A stretch of DNA of 64,000 nucleotides from Pseudomonas zanjanensis (GTDB taxonomy: Bacteria; Pseudomonadota; Gammaproteobacteria; Pseudomonadales; Pseudomonadaceae), in contig NZ_JABWRB020000001.1 of assembly GCF_014268745.2 (NCBI RefSeq), forward strand, positions 372,001 through 436,000, given 5' to 3'. Each line of letters begins with the position of its first letter. Position 1 is the stretch's first letter. This document shows positions 56,425 through 63,695 of this stretch, piece after piece. Made by a program: the position numbers and the translations under genes. The notes under the pieces were generated by a model that had not been told where the DNA came from, did no database searches, and worked only from the letters and a program-made list of their open reading frames with translations.

Positions 56425-56510
56425 TGGGAGCGAGCTTGCTCGCGATGGCTGTGTGTCAGGCACCCAGGATATTGCTGACCCGACGCCATCGCGAGCAAGC
56501 TCGCTCCCAC
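56425..56510. repeat. REPIN
   Basis: GTGGGAGCGAGCTTGCTCGC and its inverse, between the small lipoprotein and hicB. Confidence 0.9.
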
Positions 56511-56535
56511 AGATTTGTGTGTCGTCAATGGTTGT

Positions 56536-56946
56536 TCACCGGCCTTGCTGCAACACCTTCAGCGCTGCCGACGCCAGGAAGCCGGAGCGGCTCTTTTCTT
56601 CAGGATGGTGCAACACATATTCATCGATACGATTGAGCAGGTAGCCGGGCAGCGTGATGTTGAGTTTCTGCGCCTTGCCCAGGTATTTGGTCACATCGAT
56701 GTCCACCAGTGCCCAGGTGCAACCGGCATATTGTGGATTGGCGGCGTGCAAGGTGACGGTGTTGGCCGGTGGAATCGGCGAGCCGTCTTCAGCCAGAATT
56801 TCAAAGTGCCCCTCGATGGCCTCCCGTGCCATTGCCATAGCCTCGTCCAGATCATCGCCTGCGGAAAAACACCCCGGAATATCCGGCACTTCAACACCCC
56901 AGGCGTGCTTGTCATCGCCCATGGAAATCGCAATCGGATAAAGCAT
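56536..56946 (-). CDS. hicB: HicB antitoxin
   Basis: The 136-residue product has a partial RNase H-like N-terminal domain (MLYPIAISMGDDKHAWGVEV, then DIPGCFSAGDDLDEA) and a C-terminal ribbon-helix-helix (KLNITLPGYLLNRIDEYV). It neutralises HicA and represses the operon. GGAGG lies nine bases before the ATG at 56944-56946, which is preferred to an ATG two codons upstream. Its start lies inside the 3' end of hicA, so the two are translationally linked. Confidence 0.94.
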   Translation of the reverse strand: MLYPIAISMGDDKHAWGVEVPDIPGCFSAGDDLDEAMAMAREAIEGHFEILAEDGSPIPPANTVTLHAANPQYAGCTWALVDIDVTKYLGKAQKLNITLPGYLLNRIDEYVLHHPEEKSRSGFLASAALKVLQQGR

Positions 56947-57163
56947 ATTCATCGTCCTCCGGGAACGTCGCGCAACGGGCCGGCTGAAGCAGCGCCTGTT
57001 GCAAAATACTGATGGCCGTTTTCTTGAGCAGGTCCTTCTTCGGATGAGGAACCGTGACCAACCCCGGTTTGGTCGGGTGCTTGAAGTGATGGTGACTGCC
57101 TCGAACCCGAACCAGATACCAACCGTCTGCAATGATCTGGCTTATCAAAAATCGGCTATTCAC
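56912..57163 (-). CDS. hicA: HicA toxin, mRNA interferase
   Basis: The product has 83 residues from a GTG start with GGAGGT just upstream. The dsRBD-like HicA fold is visible (SRFLISQIIADGWYLVRVRG), with the catalytic His in RGSHHHFKHP, then VPHPKKDLLKKTAISILQQA. The usual HicA is about 60 residues; the last 20 here run into the hicB start by 35 bases and may be dispensable. First gene of the pair. Confidence 0.92.
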   Translation of the reverse strand: MNSRFLISQIIADGWYLVRVRGSHHHFKHPTKPGLVTVPHPKKDLLKKTAISILQQALLQPARCATFPEDDEYALSDCDFHGR

Positions 57164-57186
57164 AACACCTCCGTGTGGTGTGCTTG

Positions 57187-57203
57187 GTAGGTACTATACC
57201 TAC
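57187..57203. promoter_or_regulatory. Palindromic operator before hicAB
   Basis: GTAGGTA-CTA-TACCTAC is a perfect 7-3-7 inverted repeat 24 bases upstream of the hicA start, the expected site for HicB autoregulation. TATACC-like bases within it may form part of the promoter. Confidence 0.7.
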
Positions 57204-57620
57204 TGAAAATGAATGATCAACACTATAACCACCGAAGGTGATCTCGGTAGGCGCACGCAGTCGCTGCAACAAAGTCTAGAAGCGGCGGCGCGCAAGGGCG
57301 GCGGAGGGGAGGGCGGGTTTATTTCGGGATGTGAAACCGGGCGAAAATGCTTGTGTGTGGCGAGGGAGCTTGCTCCCGTTGGGGCAAGCAGCCTGGATCT
57401 TTAGCCGCTGCCGGAGAGTGCGAAAAACCGGCAGGCCACTTTGGACTAATGCCATTGAGTAAATAAACGAAACCTGTGGGAGCGAGCTTGCTCGCGATGG
57501 CGGCGGCACAGTCAACATCATCGCAAGCTGACCCGACGCATTCGTCTGCGAAGCAGCCCCGGATATCGGCTCAGTTTGCCTGGCGCTCACTCGCGAGCCC
57601 GATCAGTTTATCCACCGGAA
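57204..57620. other. Intergenic region with two unpaired REPs
   Basis: About 417 bp without a credible gene. It holds one REP of the GTGGCGAGGGAGCTTGCTCC class (57357-57381) and one of the GTGGGAGCGAGCTTGCTCGC class (57476-57500), neither with an inverted partner. Confidence 0.65.
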
Positions 57621-58250
57621 CTATGACTGCTGCACAAACGTCAGCCGCACCGCAAACCCAATCAAAAGACTCCCAAACAACCACTGCTGTACGCGCTGGG
57701 CCGAGGGCGAGCGATGAAGCCAGCGGCCGAGTGCCACGCCGGCCAACGCGTAGGCGCAGTCGAACAGCAGGCCGACGCCGACCAGCACCACGCCCAGGAT
57801 CGCGAACTGCCCCAGCACCGGCCCGGCCTGTGGATCGATGAATTGCGGTAACAACACCGAGCAAAACAGCAAGGCCTTGGGATTGAGCAGGTTCGTCAGC
57901 AGCCCGCGTCGAATGGCCTCGTAGTAATGCCGTTTTCCAACCTCGACAGTGGCGCCTTCAAAGTTCGGCAGCAACGTGGTCCGCAGGCATTGAAAGCCAA
58001 TCCATAACAGGTAGGCAGCACCCGCCAGGCGCACGACATCGAACGTCCATGGCGCGGTCTTGAACAAGGCCGAAAGCCCCAGTGCCGCCAACGCAACATG
58101 ACATCCACGAGCAACTCCCAGGCCCACCGCCGTCGCGAGCGCCGCGCCCCTGCCCTGACGGGCACCAGTTTGCAGCAGCAGGATCATGTCCGGCCCGGGC
58201 AACAGATACGCCACCGTCAACGCCATCAAAAACAACCCGAGCTCTGCCAT
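57621..58250 (-). CDS. LysE/RhtB-family amino-acid exporter
   Basis: The 209-residue protein has about six hydrophobic helices. The N-terminal AYLLPGPDMILLLQTGARQG and the LLNPKALLFCSVLLPQFID motif are typical of RhtB-like exporters. It is divergent from an Lrp-type regulator 145 bases away, the usual control pairing for such exporters. The exported amino acid is unknown. Confidence 0.9.
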   Translation of the reverse strand: MAELGLFLMALTVAYLLPGPDMILLLQTGARQGRGAALATAVGLGVARGCHVALAALGLSALFKTAPWTFDVVRLAGAAYLLWIGFQCLRTTLLPNFEGATVEVGKRHYYEAIRRGLLTNLLNPKALLFCSVLLPQFIDPQAGPVLGQFAILGVVLVGVGLLFDCAYALAGVALGRWLHRSPSAQRVQQWLFGSLLIGFAVRLTFVQQS

Positions 58251-58395
58251 GCCACACCCCTTTGATCAACGATTCGCAAGTGCCAAGTCTATGGCTGACG
58301 GGCAGGGCAGGTGGTTGCGAAGACAGCTTCTAAAGCGTCTGAAATTGGCATAACCTGCCAAGCATCTGCGTCATCCAATCGGAAAATGCCAACTC

Positions 58396-58875
58396 ATGAA
58401 ACTGGACGCCTTCGACCGCAAAATCCTCGTCGCACTGCAACGCGACGGGCGCCTGAGCAACGTGCAACTGGCTGAAGAAATCGGTCTGTCCCCGTCACCC
58501 TGCCTGCGCCGCGTGCGGATGCTCGAAGAGGCAGGGGTAATTCGCGGTTACCAAGCCGTCCTGGACCGCGACGAAGTGGGCCTCGGGCTGACGATCTTCG
58601 TCGGCGTCAAGGTCGAACGGCACAACGACGAGCGAGCCGAAGCATTTCGCCAGGCAGTGACGGCATTGCCCGAAGTGATCTCGGCGTTCCTGGTATCGGG
58701 CGAATCGGATTTTCTATTGCAAGTCGTGGTGCCGGACCTGCGGGCTTATGACCGTTTTGTCACGGGGCAGTTGTTGAAATTGCCCGGGATCAGCGATATC
58801 CGGAGTAACTTTGCGATTAATACGGTGAAGACGCCGGGGGCGTTGCCGTTGGGGCATTTGCCTGGGGCTGAATAG
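58396..58875 (+). CDS. Lrp/AsnC-family regulator
   Basis: The 159-residue product has the N-terminal helix-turn-helix LSNVQLAEEIGLSPSPCLRRVR and the RAM ligand domain (VISAFLVSGESDFLLQVVVPD). It is probably the regulator of the divergent LysE-type exporter. The effector amino acid cannot be read from sequence. Confidence 0.92.
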   Translation: MKLDAFDRKILVALQRDGRLSNVQLAEEIGLSPSPCLRRVRMLEEAGVIRGYQAVLDRDEVGLGLTIFVGVKVERHNDERAEAFRQAVTALPEVISAFLVSGESDFLLQVVVPDLRAYDRFVTGQLLKLPGISDIRSNFAINTVKTPGALPLGHLPGAE

Positions 58876-58891
58876 TTTTTACGATGGGGAT

Positions 58892-59059
58892 TTATCCACG
58901 TCCTAATGACATTCGCTGTTTGAAGGCGTCGGAATTGAATGGGCGAGGGGGGCCGCTGGACTCACCGTCTTCAAGGGCCGAGCGGATATCCTTCAGTTCT
59001 GCATTACGTTCCTGAGCACGCTGATTGGCAACGGTGATGGTTTTTCGAACGCTTCCCAT
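58892..59059 (-). CDS. Shortened ParD-like antitoxin, probably a remnant
   Basis: The 55-residue product begins MGSVRKTITVANQ, the standard ParD opening, and ends DIRSALEDGESSGPPRPFNS..FKQRM, the standard ParD end. The middle of the ribbon-helix-helix domain, about 25 residues in normal ParD (about 80 residues), is missing. No parE follows. A GAGG lies eight bases before the ATG at 59057-59059. It is either an internally deleted pseudogene or a solitary mini-regulator. Confidence 0.65.
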   Translation of the reverse strand: MGSVRKTITVANQRAQERNAELKDIRSALEDGESSGPPRPFNSDAFKQRMSLGRG

Positions 59060-59086
59060 GCTTGAGCCTCTAGGGAGGTCGGTATT

Positions 59087-59120
59087 GCTAAGCCCCACTG
59101 CGAAAGAAGCAGGGCTTAGC
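59087..59120 (-). terminator. Hairpin downstream of the DUF3077 gene
   Basis: GCTAAGCC pairs with GGCTTAGC, with an inner CTGC/GCAG stem and GAAAGAA loop. It lies 55 bases after the DUF3077 stop; there is no clear U-tract, so terminator function is uncertain. Confidence 0.5.
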
Positions 59121-59174
59121 GCTGTCTGTCGGATGGGGTTCCCTATGTCCCCATTCTCAGGACTTACTGTCGAT

Positions 59175-59474
59175 CTACTGTGCCTCGGATTTTTTCTTGG
59201 ACTCAGCCGCTGGTCTTGGCGTAATGACTTTCACAACGTCATCAATCACCGCCTTGCTCATCTCCAACAAAAAGTGCGCAGCCCAGGCGTATCGGTCGGT
59301 GCTCTTTTCAAACGCCGCGTCTTCGGCAAGCCGGTGAGCGAGATGCAAAAGATCCGACGCCCGTTCCAATGCCTCTTGGATGGGGACGCCGCCGTTGACA
59401 CGGAACAGTGCTCGATCAGCGGAATAGTTGAAGGGGGTGTAGCCGATGGTTTTTAACTCAGTGTTTTCGTTCAT
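59175..59474 (-). CDS. DUF3077-family Pseudomonas protein
   Basis: The 99-residue product is mostly helical: DLLHLAHRLAEDAAFEKSTD, then RYAWAAHFLLEMSKAVIDDV, and a Lys/Glu-rich tail. Length and pattern agree with DUF3077 (also named DUF6124), a family known mainly from Pseudomonas and of unknown function. Its ribosome binding site CGGAGG lies inside the coding end of a 30-codon leader, and the two overlap by ATGA. Confidence 0.82.
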   Translation of the reverse strand: MNENTELKTIGYTPFNYSADRALFRVNGGVPIQEALERASDLLHLAHRLAEDAAFEKSTDRYAWAAHFLLEMSKAVIDDVVKVITPRPAAESKKKSEAQ

Positions 59475-59563
59475 GGCCTGCCTCCGAAGAACGGAAGGTC
59501 GTTGGCCCGAAGCTGAGGCTTGGTTCGGTAAGCGTGTAGATAGGATGGAATTACGTTTCGCAT
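59471..59563 (-). CDS. 30-residue leader peptide overlapping the DUF3077 gene
   Basis: ATG at 59561-59563 is preceded by AAGGAG seven bases upstream. The peptide starts MRNVIPSYLHAYRTKPQLRA and ends FFGGRP; its stop overlaps the next start as ATGA. A longer open frame upstream has no start signal, so the short version is preferred. The strong ribosome binding site and the overlap suggest translational coupling or leader control. Confidence 0.6.
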   Translation of the reverse strand: MRNVIPSYLHAYRTKPQLRANDLPFFGGRP

Positions 59564-59989
59564 AGTTTCACTCCTTGACTTGGGAAACCGCCGCCATCCT
59601 TTCCTAGATTCGGGTGGCGACCGTACGTGGGCTAGGAACCGGGAATCAAGGCACCCGGCACACCCGAGGGTGTCCCACGCACAGTCGCCATAAAACATCA
59701 TCGCAAACACAAAAAGCGCCTGCAATTTTATGGGCGCTGTGCGCCTTGAATTCAACGGGTTCCTAGGCCCGATCGCTGAATTTGCAGCGACATCTGGAGA
59801 GTAGCCATCGAAGGGCAAGGGCAACAAGGCGAAAACTCGCCGAAAAGCAAAGTAAGCGCACCCCCTACGCAATTCTCGGATTTTGCCTACAAATCTCCCA
59901 GGGAGCCCTACGATATTGTCGGTTGTGCTGATTTCCCAACTCCATGATCAGGTCCAGCTCGTTGAGCCGCTGATAGAAGGTGAAAATTG
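59564..59989. other. Intergenic region without a recognised gene
   Basis: About 425 bp upstream of the leader peptide. Apart from promoter-like AT-rich spots near 59680-59740 and 59870-59930, nothing recognisable is seen; a minus-strand frame across it has no start signal. Confidence 0.45.
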
Positions 59990-60178
59990 ATGTGTGCAGA
60001 TAGGGTCAGGAAAACCAGCGCATTGACTGAGTTTTTTACCAACACTTGCGCCGAGACCAGGCGAGAAATTTTGATGGGCATCATTAACAAGGCTAACGCC
60101 TCTCAGCGTGCTGTTGTGCAGAAAGCAGAGGCTATCAAAGCCACACAGACAGCTGCTCAGCCTGAAGTCTCGCCGTAA
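59990..60178 (+). CDS. Small hypothetical protein
   Basis: The 62-residue product begins MCADRVRKTSALTEFFTNTC and continues as a basic, Ala-rich helix (GIINKANASQRAVVQKAEAI). A GAAGG lies nine bases before the ATG. I do not recognise a family. It stands between the DUF3077 locus and the Abi gene in a region of mixed composition; it may be a real short gene or a remnant. Confidence 0.42.
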   Translation: MCADRVRKTSALTEFFTNTCAETRREILMGIINKANASQRAVVQKAEAIKATQTAAQPEVSP

Positions 60179-60238
60179 ACCAATTCAAATGCGAAATGAG
60201 CGCGACGAGATGTTCACTCAAGGTTGGTTTGAATCATT

Positions 60239-60320
60239 GTGGCGAGGGCGCTTCTTCCTGCTGGGCTGGGCTGCATCTCGTGAGCGCTTCGCACTCAAGC
60301 GCGAGAAAGCGCCTTCGTCA
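60239..60320. repeat. Degenerate REPIN-like palindrome
   Basis: GTGGCGAGGGCGCTTCTTCC at the left and AAAGCGCCTTCGTCAC at the right retain partial symmetry with the GTGGCGAGG class. It marks the left edge of the AT-rich Abi segment. Confidence 0.5.
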
Positions 60321-60376
60321 CGGACTCATTTATTCGATGAAATATCAAAGCGGCATGTAGTCGTCGCTCTGTTTCG

Positions 60377-61288
60377 TCACCAGCCTTTTTCCTCAGTCTT
60401 CCAGCGTTCAGGGAAGCCCATTCGCTGGAAATGTGCGGCGCCATATCTTTCTTCCATCGAAACTAATCTTTTTTTGAAGGTGCCGTTGAACTCAATCGCA
60501 TTCAATAAGATGTGGATTACTGTAAGTGAGGCATACACCGTCTTATTGTTCGCGAATTTAATGTTTTTGAGTTTTAGATTGGTTGGGGAGACACCGATTT
60601 TAACGTCAATGAATCGATCATGATGGGCAGCCATGTTGCGTAAGACTGTCAAAGTGTGCAACCAGCTTTCAAACACTTCTACTTGTGTGATGCCAAATTT
60701 TGACGAAATGACCTTTCTGTCTGTTGGGTCGCGTAGCATTGCGAAAATCTTTGACCAAGTGCCTAGCGTCACGCATTCGCTCATAGCCCAGCTCGGCGGA
60801 AGATAGGGATCCTCATAATTATCATAGTAAGCTTTTATGTAGGTTCGAGACGCTGCTCGGTCAACTTCACTTTCAATTTTTGACAGCATTTGTCCAATGC
60901 CATTTTTGCCCCTTGGTGCGAAAATTTCTGTTTTGAGATACCAGTGCGGAGAGTATTTGAGGCTCAGTAAATTACAAATGACGGTGCGTACTGCGACCTC
61001 AAGCCTTTCCACGGATTCCATGATAATTGCACGGATCTCTCGGTCACATTCATAGCGCTGGCAAACATGTTCGAAAGTTGTATTCGGTAGGAAGTTTTTG
61101 GTGGTGCTGTCTTGCAACTGATACCAATATCCCTTCAATCGAAAATGACCGACATACGCGATATATTTTAAGGCGGTGTTGTCATCATTGATGATCAGAC
61201 CTTGCGTCTTAAGCTTGGCAAGCAGTGCCTGGGGAGTAAAAGCCGTTTTTGCGAAAGGGGTTTTTGTGACGGGAGCCTTCTTGGCCAT
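60377..61288 (-). CDS. abiF: Abi_2/AbiF-family abortive-infection protein with HEPN motif
   Basis: The 303-residue product carries the Abi_2 core: ALKYIAYVGHFRLKGYWYQL near the N-terminus, DREIRAIIMESVERLEVAVR (82-101) in the middle, and RNMAAHHDR (217-225). R217-x4-H222 fits the HEPN RNase motif R-x4-6-H. Members abort phage infection, probably by cleaving RNA; the family is regarded as related to Cas13 HEPN proteins. The ATG at 61286-61288 follows GGAG by seven bases. The gene is AT-rich compared with its surroundings, which suggests transfer. A structured RNA with its own promoter and terminator precedes it by 15 bases. Confidence 0.92.
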   Translation of the reverse strand: MAKKAPVTKTPFAKTAFTPQALLAKLKTQGLIINDDNTALKYIAYVGHFRLKGYWYQLQDSTTKNFLPNTTFEHVCQRYECDREIRAIIMESVERLEVAVRTVICNLLSLKYSPHWYLKTEIFAPRGKNGIGQMLSKIESEVDRAASRTYIKAYYDNYEDPYLPPSWAMSECVTLGTWSKIFAMLRDPTDRKVISSKFGITQVEVFESWLHTLTVLRNMAAHHDRFIDVKIGVSPTNLKLKNIKFANNKTVYASLTVIHILLNAIEFNGTFKKRLVSMEERYGAAHFQRMGFPERWKTEEKGW

Positions 61289-61303
61289 ACTCAAACTCCG
61301 GGC

Positions 61304-61379
61304 AAAAAAAACTCGCCTTTTGCACGCCTGCAATGAAGCAGGACCCTACCCGTTGAGTAGGACGTGTGGCGAGTGTGTT
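61304..61379 (-). ncRNA. Structured small RNA upstream of the Abi gene, abiF-RNA-like
   Basis: Minus-strand RNA, read from about 61379 down to 61304. P1 is ACTCGCC (61374-61368) with GGCGAGU (61317-61311); P2 is ACACG (61367-61363) with CGUGC (61326-61322). Inside P2 are hairpins CCUAC/GUAGG (61361-61345, 7-base loop) and CCUGC/GCAGG (61342-61327, 6-base loop), making a tight three-way junction. The P1 3' strand runs into eight U (61311-61304), so the fold doubles as a terminator. It resembles the abiF RNA motif reported upstream of Abi_2 genes. All stems are perfect except one G-U pair. Confidence 0.72.
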
Positions 61380-61385
61380 GCGTTT

Positions 61386-61414
61386 AGGCTATTCGTCTTT
61401 GACCGTGCCGTCAA
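61386..61414 (-). promoter_or_regulatory. Sigma70-type promoter for the small RNA
   Basis: On the minus strand, TTGACG (61414-61409) and TAGCCT (61391-61386) are separated by exactly 17 bases. The predicted start near 61379 is a few bases before the first stem of the RNA. The -10 is weak, the -35 good. Confidence 0.6.
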
Positions 61415-61538
61415 CCACTTGGGGAGGTTGAGGTCGCCAGCGCGCTAGCAAGCTTTGGGTACGTTTTCTCGCCAGTCATCAAAACTGTCATCAGTTTGAT
61501 GAAACCAGGCTCCAGCACCGCTGAGGCCTTGAAAATAG

Positions 61539-61612
61539 TGGAGCGGGTGAAGGGAATCGAACCCTCGTTATCAGCTTGGGAAGCTGGAGTAATGCCATTA
61601 TACGACACCCGC
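61539..61612 (-). tRNA. glyU: tRNA-Gly (anticodon CCC)
   Basis: The minus-strand sequence starts GCGGGTG and ends CACCCGC-TCCA with an encoded CCA. The anticodon stem CAGC/GCTG encloses TTCCCAA, giving anticodon CCC. The T-arm GAGGGTTCGATTCCCTT is standard. Total length is 74 with CCA. It closely resembles E. coli glyU. tRNA 3' ends are common integration sites; the AT-rich Abi segment begins on its 3' side. Confidence 0.95.
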
Positions 61613-61716
61613 TCAGAGCGGCTGACTTTGTACCAGATGTGGGCACGGATTTGAAGTTTTTCTTCGCATCGTGTGCGACCAGTCGTCTACGCGAGCCTCA
61701 AACCAGAGCGGTCGTT

Positions 61717-61761
61717 GGCGGGCAAGCCCCTGTGCTGAAGGGGGGAAGGGGCTTGCTCGCC
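61717..61761. terminator. 15-bp palindrome downstream of phaG
   Basis: GGCGGGCAAGCCCCT (61717-61731) pairs with AGGGGCTTGCTCGCC (61747-61761) with one G-U. It lies 12 bases beyond the phaG stop. The sequence is REP-like but truncated; it may end phaG transcription, although no U-tract follows. Confidence 0.5.
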
Positions 61762-61772
61762 AGGACTCGGTT

Positions 61773-62657
61773 TCAGATGGCCAGTGCATGGTAGCCCTGC
61801 ACGTAGCTGTAGCGCGGTCGGCTTTCGTGGGGTTCCGGTGTGAGGAAACCCATCAGGGCGTTGCGGCTGTCGCGGCAGGCGGCCTTGTGTTCCATGTCCA
61901 GGAAGTGCCCGGTGGCTTGCAGCGTGCTGAAAGTGCTGTGCTCGACGTGGTTGGCGAACAGCCTGGCGTCGTCGGCCGAGGTGTATTCATCCCATTCGCC
62001 GTTCAGGAATAGCACCGGCACGTTGATTTTCTTGGCCGCGTTGATATAGCACTGTTGGTCGCTGTGGAGCACGTCGGTGATGTGGAAGTGCATCTGCCCG
62101 TACTCGTGCTCGGCCAGGCTGCTGACATGGCGATAGTTGAAGCGCTTGAACAGCGGCGGCAGATGCTTGCCGATGGTGCTGTTGACCAAGTGGCCGACAC
62201 GGTCTCCGTCCAGGCTGCCCAGGTAGTCCACACCACGCTCCAGGTAGTCGCGCATCGGCGCATTGAGCACCGGCGAGAACGAGCTGATCACCGCTTTTTC
62301 GATGCGCCGTGGCCGTTGGGCCAGGGCGCTCAGGGTGGCGGCGCCGCCCCAGGAAAACGACAGCACGTGCTCGGCGGCGAAGTGGTCGATCAGTTCCAGG
62401 AGGATCTGCCCTTCGATCTCCTTCGTCAGCATTTTCTCGTGCCGATTGTGGGCCTTGGACTTGCCCGCGTAGGGCTGGTCGTACAGCACGACGTTGAATT
62501 GCGGGTAGAGGTTTTTGGCGGTCTGTGCAAACGACGCGGTGGTGGCCATTGAGCCGTTGACCAGGATGATGGTCTTTTGTGCGGCGTCTGCGCGATAGAA
62601 CTCCGTGTAAACCCGATACTGACCCTGTATATCCAGCACAGCGATTTCTGGCCTCAT
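61773..62657 (-). CDS. phaG: (R)-3-hydroxydecanoyl-ACP:CoA transacylase / thioesterase PhaG
   Basis: The 294-residue alpha/beta-hydrolase links fatty-acid synthesis to medium-chain polyhydroxyalkanoate: it releases 3-hydroxyacyl groups from ACP. MRPEIAVLDIQGQYRVYTEF, the LSFSWGGAAT elbow and KHLPPLFKRFNYRHVSSL match P. putida PhaG (295 residues) closely. RhlA is a related alternative, but length and sequence favour PhaG. AGGAG lies ten bases before the ATG at 62655-62657; upstream in-frame sequence is not conserved-looking. Confidence 0.92.
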   Translation of the reverse strand: MRPEIAVLDIQGQYRVYTEFYRADAAQKTIILVNGSMATTASFAQTAKNLYPQFNVVLYDQPYAGKSKAHNRHEKMLTKEIEGQILLELIDHFAAEHVLSFSWGGAATLSALAQRPRRIEKAVISSFSPVLNAPMRDYLERGVDYLGSLDGDRVGHLVNSTIGKHLPPLFKRFNYRHVSSLAEHEYGQMHFHITDVLHSDQQCYINAAKKINVPVLFLNGEWDEYTSADDARLFANHVEHSTFSTLQATGHFLDMEHKAACRDSRNALMGFLTPEPHESRPRYSYVQGYHALAI

Positions 62658-62967
62658 GTCATAAGACTCCTGGCAAGCGGGTATGCGCGCAATGAGATTG
62701 CACGGGCAATGTGACAGGTAGGCATACGCCTGGAAGATAAGGCCCATGTCGATCCATGAAAGCCGGTCGACGGGTATTGTTATGGCGGGCAGTTTGCCGG
62801 GCGGATAAGGCGGAACCTGAGGGTTCCCGCCGGCAAAAAGTTTCTTAGAGGTATGAGGTGACTCATCGGTCACATTTCGGCCGACGGTTTGATTCAAGCA
62901 GGGGGGCGACCGTTGCGCAAGTCCCTATCGGAAAATTGTTCGACACTTCTGCCCAGCGGTAGCGGGC
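62658..62967. other. Intergenic region upstream of phaG
   Basis: About 310 bp between phaG and rsuA. The phaG promoter must lie near its left part. No gene, REP or RNA is recognised; an in-frame extension of phaG crosses it without support. Confidence 0.45.
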
Positions 62968-63660
62968 TCAGATGAGCTGGACTTCTTCAGGGCGCAAGGC
63001 CCGGTATTGGCCAGGCGCTAAATGAGCGTCCAACACCAGCGGGCCCATGCGCTCGCGGTGGAGGCGCAGCACCTTGTTGTTGAAGTGGCCGAACATGCGT
63101 TTGACCTGGTGGTAACGTCCTTCCACGATGCTCAAGCGCGCCGACTTTTCCCCCAGCAGTGTCAGTTCTGCCGGCTGGGTGGTGAGGTCTTCGAAGGCGA
63201 AGTACATGCCTCGGGCGAAGGTGTCGGCGTATTCGGCGGTGATGGTTTGCTCGGTTTCGACGTAGTAGACCTTGGGCAGTTTGGTCTGCGGTTGGGTCAG
63301 GCGTCGGGACCAGGTTCCATCATTGGTGATCAGCATCAGCCCGGTGGTGTTGAAATCCAGGCGCCCGGCGATATGCAGATCGTCCTTGTCCGGTTCGTCC
63401 AGCCAGTCGAGCACGGTAGGGTGTTGCGGATCGCGCGTGGCGCTGACACAGCCGGGCGGCTTGTGCAGCATGAAGTAGCGCGCGGGGCGGCCGGCTTGCA
63501 GCACGTCGTCATCGACTTCGACGCGACTGAACTCACGGACCGGGGCATGGGGATCGCTGACGGTCTGGCCGTCGATTCGCACTCGGCGTTCCACCAGCAA
63601 CAGGCGCACTTGTTGGCGATTGAATCGCGGCAGATTGCTGAGGAAACGGTCGACGCGCAT
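62968..63660 (-). CDS. rsuA: 16S rRNA pseudouridine-516 synthase RsuA
   Basis: The 230-residue product has an N-terminal S4 domain (MRVDRFLSNLPRFNRQQVRL) and a catalytic domain with the essential Asp in AGRLDFNTTGLML. EGRYHQVKRMFG and LHRERMGPL are conserved RsuA features. The length matches E. coli RsuA (231). ATG at 63658-63660; open sequence upstream belongs to the gap and the CWC gene. It follows the CWC gene by 35 bases. Confidence 0.93.
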   Translation of the reverse strand: MRVDRFLSNLPRFNRQQVRLLLVERRVRIDGQTVSDPHAPVREFSRVEVDDDVLQAGRPARYFMLHKPPGCVSATRDPQHPTVLDWLDEPDKDDLHIAGRLDFNTTGLMLITNDGTWSRRLTQPQTKLPKVYYVETEQTITAEYADTFARGMYFAFEDLTTQPAELTLLGEKSARLSIVEGRYHQVKRMFGHFNNKVLRLHRERMGPLVLDAHLAPGQYRALRPEEVQLI

Positions 63661-63695
63661 GGGCAGTTCAGGCAGGGCAGCGGAGGGCGGGCATC

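Noticed and set aside
57213..57404. 63-codon frame after hicA promoter region
   Set aside because: No ribosome binding site, and its end lies in a REP element.
59471..59872. 133-codon frame upstream of DUF3077 as a full-length protein
   Set aside because: Only the last 30 codons follow a ribosome binding site (AAGGAG); the earlier part looks like random translation.
61483..61515. Hairpin CATCAAA/TTTGATG after the tRNA as a strong terminator or attachment site
   Set aside because: The stem is AT-rich and imperfect with no U-tract, and no second copy of the tRNA end was found.
61411..61608. 65-codon minus-strand frame between the Abi RNA promoter and the tRNA
   Set aside because: It reads through the tRNA-Gly gene and the promoter of the small RNA, with no start signal.
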